From: an uncultured Ruminococcus sp.
GTDB taxonomy: Bacteria; Bacillota_A; Clostridia; Oscillospirales; Ruminococcaceae
DNA: 10,596 bases
Direction: 5' to 3'
NCBI GenBank assembly: GCA_946629405.1
Contig: CAMOXW010000061.1
Coordinates: 1 to 10,596, forward strand
The notes beneath the pieces were generated by a model. The model had not been told where the DNA came from. It saw nothing but the letters and a program-made list of their open reading frames with translations, and did no database searches. Positions 6,548-10,596 of this stretch are shown here, in pieces. The position numbers were made by a program, and so were the translations under genes. Position 1 is the first letter of the stretch. Every line of letters begins with the position of its first letter.

Positions 6548-7822
6548 ATGTCATCAATTCTCATCAAGAACGTCCGCGCAGTTGACGCAAGGAACGACAC
6601 TGTCACGGATGTATTCATAAACGACGGAATTATCGCTGAAACCGGCGGAAATCTCCATACAGGCGCGGATCAGGTCATTGACGGTACTGACCTTGTGCTG
6701 ATGCCGTCCCTTTTTGATATGCACGTTCACTTCCGTGACCCCGGTCAGACACATAAGGAGGACGTCCTCACAGGATGTGCGGCAGCGCTTGCCGGCGGAG
6801 TTACAGGAGTGCTTGCTATGCCAAATCCCAAGCCGCCCTGCGATAATCCTGAAACTATCAGGTACATCATAGACAAGGCTCAGGGGACCGGAGTTGAGGT
6901 ATATCCGGTAGGCTGTATCACGGGTGGTATGTCCGGAAACGGTCTGTGTGACTATGAAGCTCTGAAGGCTGCCGGGTGCATATGTATTTCCGACGACGGC
7001 AGACCTGTCGAAAATGCCGAGATGATGAGGAAAGCTCTGGAGCTTTCAAAGAAAAACGGTCTGCTCGTGGCTTCGCACTGCGAGGATCTGAGCATAATAA
7101 ACGGCGGTATCATGAACAAAGGCGAGATATCGGAAAGGCTTGGCGTAAAGGGAATGGACAGAGCTTCCGAGGACTATATCACAGCGCGGGAGATGATACT
7201 TGCTTCCTCTGTAGGTGCAAGGATACACATCTGCCACGTCAGCACCGAGGGCAGCGCAGCGATGATACGTTTTGCAAAGTCAAGAGGTGTTCGTGTGACC
7301 TGCGAGACCGCTCCTCATTATTTTATGCTCACGGATGAGCTTCTGATGAAGCGCGACGCTGACTACCGGATGAACCCGCCGCTCAGGACGAAGAATGACG
7401 TCCGTGCGATCATTGATGCGATAAAGGACGGCACTATCGACTGCATCATCACCGACCATGCTCCGCACGCAGCTGATGAGAAGGCTGACTTTGAGAAGGC
7501 TCCCAACGGAGTAGTAGGTCTGGAGACCTCCCTTGCTGCCACGCTGACAGCTCTCTATCATACCGGCGAGATACCGCTGAAAAAGGTTGTCGAGCTCATG
7601 TGCGTTAACCCTCGCAGGATACTTGGACTTGAAGTTCCGGCGATACAGACCGGAAAGACTGCTGACCTTGTGCTTGCCGATATTAATATGAAGTGGACTG
7701 TTGAGCCGGAGAAACTCCATTCAAAGTCTCACAATACGGTGTTCAAGGGCGTCACCCTCACCGGAAAGCCGCTTGTGACTATATCAAAGGGCGAAATAAG
7801 ATACGATATAAGAAACAGATAA
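6548..7822 (+). CDS. pyrC: Dihydroorotase
   Basis: Closes the pyrimidine ring, converting carbamoyl aspartate to dihydroorotate. The 424 residues match class I bacterial dihydroorotases of the amidohydrolase superfamily. Metal-site residues are visible in order: H59 and H61 in FDMHVHFRDPG, an aspartate in SDDG (149-150), H177 in ASHCED, H230 in HICHVST and D303 in TDHAPH. The substrate-binding MNPPLR (275-280) is present. The start is ATG 6548 with AAGGAGG at 6537-6543, a slightly short 4-base spacing. It follows pyrR by 13 bases and precedes pyrF by 14, so it belongs to the same transcript and shares the PyrR attenuator. No broken or unusual key residue was seen. Confidence 0.97.
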   Translation: MSSILIKNVRAVDARNDTVTDVFINDGIIAETGGNLHTGADQVIDGTDLVLMPSLFDMHVHFRDPGQTHKEDVLTGCAAALAGGVTGVLAMPNPKPPCDNPETIRYIIDKAQGTGVEVYPVGCITGGMSGNGLCDYEALKAAGCICISDDGRPVENAEMMRKALELSKKNGLLVASHCEDLSIINGGIMNKGEISERLGVKGMDRASEDYITAREMILASSVGARIHICHVSTEGSAAMIRFAKSRGVRVTCETAPHYFMLTDELLMKRDADYRMNPPLRTKNDVRAIIDAIKDGTIDCIITDHAPHAADEKADFEKAPNGVVGLETSLAATLTALYHTGEIPLKKVVELMCVNPRRILGLEVPAIQTGKTADLVLADINMKWTVEPEKLHSKSHNTVFKGVTLTGKPLVTISKGEIRYDIRNR

Positions 7823-7836
7823 CAGGAGGAAAAGCT

Positions 7837-8763
7837 ATGTCATTTGACAGACTTATTGAAAAGATCATTGAACTCAAAAACCCTACAGTAGTTGGACTTG
7901 ACCCGAAGCTTGAATACGTCCCGGAGTACATCCAGCGCCGCTATCTTGATGACGACGGCTGGACTATGAAGGCTGCTGCAAAGGCTATATATGCCTTCAA
8001 TCAGGCAATAATAGACGAGATACATGATATCGTGCCGGCTATCAAGCCGCAGGCTGCCTACTATGAGATGTACGGTCACTATGGCATCAAGACACTCGAA
8101 AGAACTATCCGCTATGCAAAGCTTAACGGTATGTTCGTTATCACAGACGGAAAGCGCAACGATATCGGCGCTACAATGGAGGCCTACACGAATGCTCACC
8201 TCGGCGCTACAATGATAGGCGAGAACGAGGTCGAGGCTTTCGGCGCTGATGCCCTCACTGTCAACGGCTACCTCGGAACCGACGGTATATCGCCGCTTCT
8301 CAAGGTCTGCAAGGAGCGTGACAAGGGTATTTATGTTCTGGTGAAGACCTCCAATCCTTCTTCAGGCGAACTTCAGGATATGAAGCTCGCAGACGGACGC
8401 ACTATCTATGAGGCAATGGGCGATATGTGCGAAAAGTGGGGCGAGGACACCATCGGCAGGTACGGCTACTCCGGTGTCGGAGCAGTCGTAGGCGCTACAT
8501 ACCCCGAAATGCTCACAGAGCTGAGGCAGAGACTTCCGCATACTATGTTCCTTGTACCCGGCTATGGTGCACAGGGCGGCGGTGCTGAAGGACTGAAGGG
8601 CGGCTTTGATGCAAACGGTCTTGGCGCTATAGTAAACTCATCGCGTGCAGTAATGTGTGCTTATAAGAAGGAAGGCTGCGACGAGCGTGATTTCGCAAAG
8701 GCTGCCCGCCGCGAGACTATCCGTATGCGCGACGATATCTGCCGGTACATCAACCTTAAATAA
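7837..8763 (+). CDS. pyrF: Orotidine 5'-phosphate decarboxylase, long (type 2) form
   Basis: Catalyses the last step of UMP synthesis, decarboxylating OMP. At 308 residues it is the longer subfamily 2 form rather than the roughly 230-residue Bacillus/E. coli type. Active-site features include VVGLDPKLEYVP (18-29), K70 in AIKPQAAYYE, the catalytic cluster D104, K106 and D109 in DGKRNDIGAT, LVKTSNPSSGE (168-178), and the phosphate-binding PGYGAQGGG (241-249) with NSSRAV (267-272). The start is ATG 7837 with AGGAGG at 7824-7829, 7 bases upstream. It lies between pyrC and carA in the PyrR-controlled operon; a 75-base gap with a hairpin separates it from carA. Confidence 0.96.
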   Translation: MSFDRLIEKIIELKNPTVVGLDPKLEYVPEYIQRRYLDDDGWTMKAAAKAIYAFNQAIIDEIHDIVPAIKPQAAYYEMYGHYGIKTLERTIRYAKLNGMFVITDGKRNDIGATMEAYTNAHLGATMIGENEVEAFGADALTVNGYLGTDGISPLLKVCKERDKGIYVLVKTSNPSSGELQDMKLADGRTIYEAMGDMCEKWGEDTIGRYGYSGVGAVVGATYPEMLTELRQRLPHTMFLVPGYGAQGGGAEGLKGGFDANGLGAIVNSSRAVMCAYKKEGCDERDFAKAARRETIRMRDDICRYINLK

Positions 8764-8775
8764 GCTGCTGATCGG

Positions 8776-8799
8776 GTCTCACACAATGGAGTGTGCGAC
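8776..8799 (+). other. Hairpin between pyrF and carA, no U tract
   Basis: GTC (8776-8778) plus CACAC (8780-8784) pairs with GTGTG (8791-8795) plus GAC (8797-8799): eight base pairs with one T-C mismatch and a 6-base loop (AATGGA). A GATC on each side (8770-8773 and 8807-8810) could extend it loosely. No run of T follows, so it is not an ordinary terminator. It does not carry the PyrR loop. It could be an RNA processing or stability element. Confidence 0.4.
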
Positions 8800-8838
8800 T
8801 TATATAGATCCACGAATATTGCGAAAGGAATGATCCTA

Positions 8839-9945
8839 ATGTCATTATTCAATCAAGGTGCAAAAGCCTACCTTATGCTTGCCGACGGACAGGTCTTTGA
8901 GGGCAGGAGCTTCGGCGCAAAGGGAACTGTTATCGGTGAGGTAGTATTCACTACCGGTCTTACCGGCTATCAGGAGACTCTTACCGACCCGAGCTACTAC
9001 GGACAGATAGTCACCCAGACCTTCCCGCTCATCGGCAACTACGGCGTAAACTCGCAGGACAGCGAGTCTGCAAGGTCCTATGTTACGGGATATATCGTCC
9101 GCGAATGGTGCAATGCTCCGTCAAATTTCAGGAGCGAGGGAAATATCAACGATTTTCTGACCGAGCACAATATCGTTGGTATCCACAATATCGACACCCG
9201 ACGTCTGACAAGGACTATCCGCGAGGCAGGCGTAATGAACGGCGTTATCACCACCGAGGACGTTTATGCCAGGAAGGACGAGCTGCTTGAAAAGATACGC
9301 GCCTTTTCCGTGAAGGATGCGGTAAAGAATGTCACCGGCACTGAGGAGCGCACCTATGAGCCGGAGGAAAGAAAGTACCGCGTAGTGCTGTTCGATTTCG
9401 GCTACAAGCGCAACATCAGACAGGAGCTTGTAAAGCGCGGCTGCGAGGTAGTGGTAGTTCCGGCTTACACAACGGCGGAGCAGGTAAAGGATCTTGCGCC
9501 TGACGGGATAATGTTCTCCAACGGACCGGGAGACCCGGCTGAAAACGTTGAGATAATTGAAAATATCAAAGAGATAGAAAAGCTTGGGATACCGATATTC
9601 GGCATCTGTCTCGGTCATCAGCTTATGGCGCTTGCAAACGGCGGAAGGACTGAGAAGCTGAAATACGGTCACAGAGGCGCAAATCAGCCTGTTATCGACA
9701 TCGAGAGCGGACTGACATACGTCACCAGCCAGAATCACGGCTACGCAGTGGTAGGGGAAAGCATTGACCCTTCCGTCGGACACGTTTCGCATATCAACGC
9801 CAACGACAAGACCTGCGAGGGAATACGCTATACCGCAGTCAACGCATTTACGGTGCAGTTCCACCCGGAAGCCCATGGCGGACCGCTGGACACATCGTAT
9901 CTTTTCGATGAATTTGTAAAGACTATGGAAAAGGAGCGTGACTGA
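8839..9945 (+). CDS. carA: Carbamoyl phosphate synthase small (glutaminase) subunit
   Basis: Releases ammonia from glutamine and feeds it to CarB for carbamoyl phosphate synthesis. The 368-residue protein has the CarA-specific N-terminal domain (about 8-135, with [15 protein letters not shown] and [12 protein letters not shown]) and a class I glutamine amidotransferase domain (about 181-360). The catalytic triad is complete: C257 in GICLGHQ, H342 and E344 in FHPEA. The oxyanion-loop motif NGPGDP (228-233) is present. I chose ATG 8839 because AAAGGA (8824-8829) lies 9 bases upstream; the ATG at 8830 abuts that site, and GTG at 8791 would add 16 unrelated residues and lies in the hairpin. The resulting length matches the family (about 360-380). 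Its stop precedes the carB ATG by one base. Fifth enzyme/regulator position in the pyr operon after pyrF. Confidence 0.97.
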   Translation: MSLFNQGAKAYLMLADGQVFEGRSFGAKGTVIGEVVFTTGLTGYQETLTDPSYYGQIVTQTFPLIGNYGVNSQDSESARSYVTGYIVREWCNAPSNFRSEGNINDFLTEHNIVGIHNIDTRRLTRTIREAGVMNGVITTEDVYARKDELLEKIRAFSVKDAVKNVTGTEERTYEPEERKYRVVLFDFGYKRNIRQELVKRGCEVVVVPAYTTAEQVKDLAPDGIMFSNGPGDPAENVEIIENIKEIEKLGIPIFGICLGHQLMALANGGRTEKLKYGHRGANQPVIDIESGLTYVTSQNHGYAVVGESIDPSVGHVSHINANDKTCEGIRYTAVNAFTVQFHPEAHGGPLDTSYLFDEFVKTMEKERD

Positions 9946-9946
9946 T

Positions 9947-10567
9947 ATGCCGCTGAGAAGTGATATAAAGAAGGTACTTGTTATCGGCTCCGGTCCTATC
10001 GTTATCGGACAGGCTGCTGAATTTGACTATGCCGGTACTCAGGCCTGCCGCGCACTTAAACAGGAGGGGCTGGAGGTAGTTCTGGTCAATTCAAACCCTG
10101 CGACTATCATGACAGATAAGGCTATGGCTGATAAGGTCTACATCGAGCCGCTGACTCTGGATGTTATAAAGCGCATTATAGAAATCGAGAAGCCGGACAG
10201 CCTTCTGTCCACACTGGGCGGACAGACCGGACTTACACTTTCGATGCAGCTTGCTGAGGAGGGCTTCCTCGATTCACATAATGTCAAGCTTCTCGGTGCT
10301 GATCCGGAAACTATCCACAAGGCTGAGGACCGACAGGCTTTCAAGGACACTATGGAAAAGATCGGTGAGCCTGTTATTCCTTCAAAGGTTGTTGAGACAG
10401 TCGATGACGCTGTGGACTTCGCCCAGGTTATACATTACCCTGTCATCGTTCGTCCGGCATTCACACTCGGCGGAACAGGCGGCGGTATTGCTCAGAATGA
10501 GGCTGACCTCCGCTATAGTGCCACAATCGGACTTCGCCTTTCACCTATTACACAGATACTCGTTTAA
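9947..10567 (+). CDS. carB: Carbamoyl phosphate synthase large subunit, N-terminal part ended by an in-frame stop
   Basis: CarB makes carbamoyl phosphate from bicarbonate, ammonia and two ATP, and is normally about 1060-1075 residues. Here the frame gives 206 residues that match the N-terminal carboxyphosphate half: [22 protein letters not shown] at the start, [32 protein letters not shown], and the ATP-grasp entry KAEDRQAF and [16 protein letters not shown]. The TAA at 10565-10567 then stops it within the first ATP-grasp domain, and typical CarB sequence (KCISGWKEI) continues in the same frame to the window end. A single GAA to TAA change explains this; see findings. ATG 9947 is the chosen start: it gives the standard N-terminus and has AAGGAG (9931-9936) 10 bases upstream. 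The GTG at 9938 is only 1 base from that site. The start lies one base after the carA stop, so translation is probably coupled. Confidence 0.93.
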   Translation: MPLRSDIKKVLVIGSGPIVIGQAAEFDYAGTQACRALKQEGLEVVLVNSNPATIMTDKAMADKVYIEPLTLDVIKRIIEIEKPDSLLSTLGGQTGLTLSMQLAEEGFLDSHNVKLLGADPETIHKAEDRQAFKDTMEKIGEPVIPSKVVETVDDAVDFAQVIHYPVIVRPAFTLGGTGGGIAQNEADLRYSATIGLRLSPITQILV

Positions 10568-10596
10568 AAGTGCATAAGCGGCTGGAAGGAGATCGA
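10568..10596 (+). pseudogene. carB: Continuation of the carB frame after the in-frame stop
   Basis: Read in the carB frame, these 29 bases encode KCISGWKEI plus a partial codon, matching the GWKEIE block that follows the first ATP-grasp glycine loop in intact CarB. No start codon with a ribosome binding site is seen here for re-initiation. It is therefore the stranded remainder of carB if the TAA is real, or simply carB if the TAA is a base error. Confidence 0.7.

Noticed and set aside
5959..6618. Open frame of 219 codons on the minus strand opposite pyrR
   Set aside because: It lies over the well-supported pyrR, includes the terminator region, has no family resemblance or ribosome binding site, and is explained by codon bias of pyrR.
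8791..8838. Longer carA start at GTG 8791
   Set aside because: It adds 16 residues not seen in CarA proteins, lies in the hairpin, and lacks a ribosome binding site; ATG 8839 has one at the right distance.
8764..8838. Second PyrR-binding site or terminator in front of carA
   Set aside because: The conserved UCCxGxGAGG loop is absent and no T run follows the hairpin.
9121..9876. Open frame of 251 codons on the minus strand opposite carA
   Set aside because: carA is unmistakable on the plus strand with all catalytic residues; the reverse frame is a shadow with no recognisable features.
9938..9946. carB start at GTG 9938
   Set aside because: AAGGAG is only 1 base away from this GTG but 10 bases from ATG 9947, which gives the standard CarB N-terminus.
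1..10596. CRISPR arrays, insertion sequences, tRNA or rRNA genes, phage or defence modules
   Set aside because: No regularly spaced repeats, transposase or integrase motifs, tRNA-like clover patterns or known defence domains were seen on either strand.

Overview
The window reads as a chromosomal piece of a fibre-degrading, cellulosome-forming anaerobic Firmicute close to Ruminococcus (R. flavefaciens / R. champanellensis type). The evidence is a secreted GH26 mannanase ending in a Ruminococcus-style dockerin, a GH9 cellulase directly behind it, clostridial AAGGAGG-type ribosome binding sites, and a PyrR-controlled pyrimidine operon. The genus is inferred from protein style, not proven.

Left part, minus strand (about 1-3372): a two-gene polysaccharide-degradation operon. 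One promoter upstream of 3233 should drive a CBM35-like/GH26/dockerin protein (TTG start), followed 18 bases later by a GH9 cellulase whose C-terminal part runs off the window at base 1. Both proteins have signal peptides, so the pair probably supplies mannan- and glucan-cleaving enzymes outside the cell.

Middle, minus strand (3429-5803): a second two-gene operon with a near-consensus promoter. It holds a divergent RadC/JAB-family protein and, overlapping it by ATGA, a membrane-anchored phospholipase D-family cardiolipin synthase.

Right part, plus strand (5835-10596): the de novo UMP synthesis operon, divergently transcribed from radC. A strong extended -10 promoter is followed by a PyrR-type attenuator: a PyrR-binding hairpin, a linker that can form an antiterminator, and an intrinsic terminator. 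Then come pyrR, pyrC, pyrF, carA and carB. When UMP is high, PyrR should hold the RNA in the terminating form. When UMP is low, transcription reads through into genes for carbamoyl phosphate synthesis (carA/carB), ring closure (pyrC) and the final decarboxylation (pyrF). No pyrB, pyrD, pyrE or pyrK is present in the window.

The most striking anomaly is at the right edge. The carB frame is interrupted by an in-frame TAA exactly where a Glu codon is expected, and conserved CarB sequence resumes in the same frame straight after it. I found no clearly new defence, mobile or CRISPR-like system. The remaining leads are regulatory: the details of the pyr attenuator, an unusual pyrR start, and inverted repeats at two promoters or leaders.
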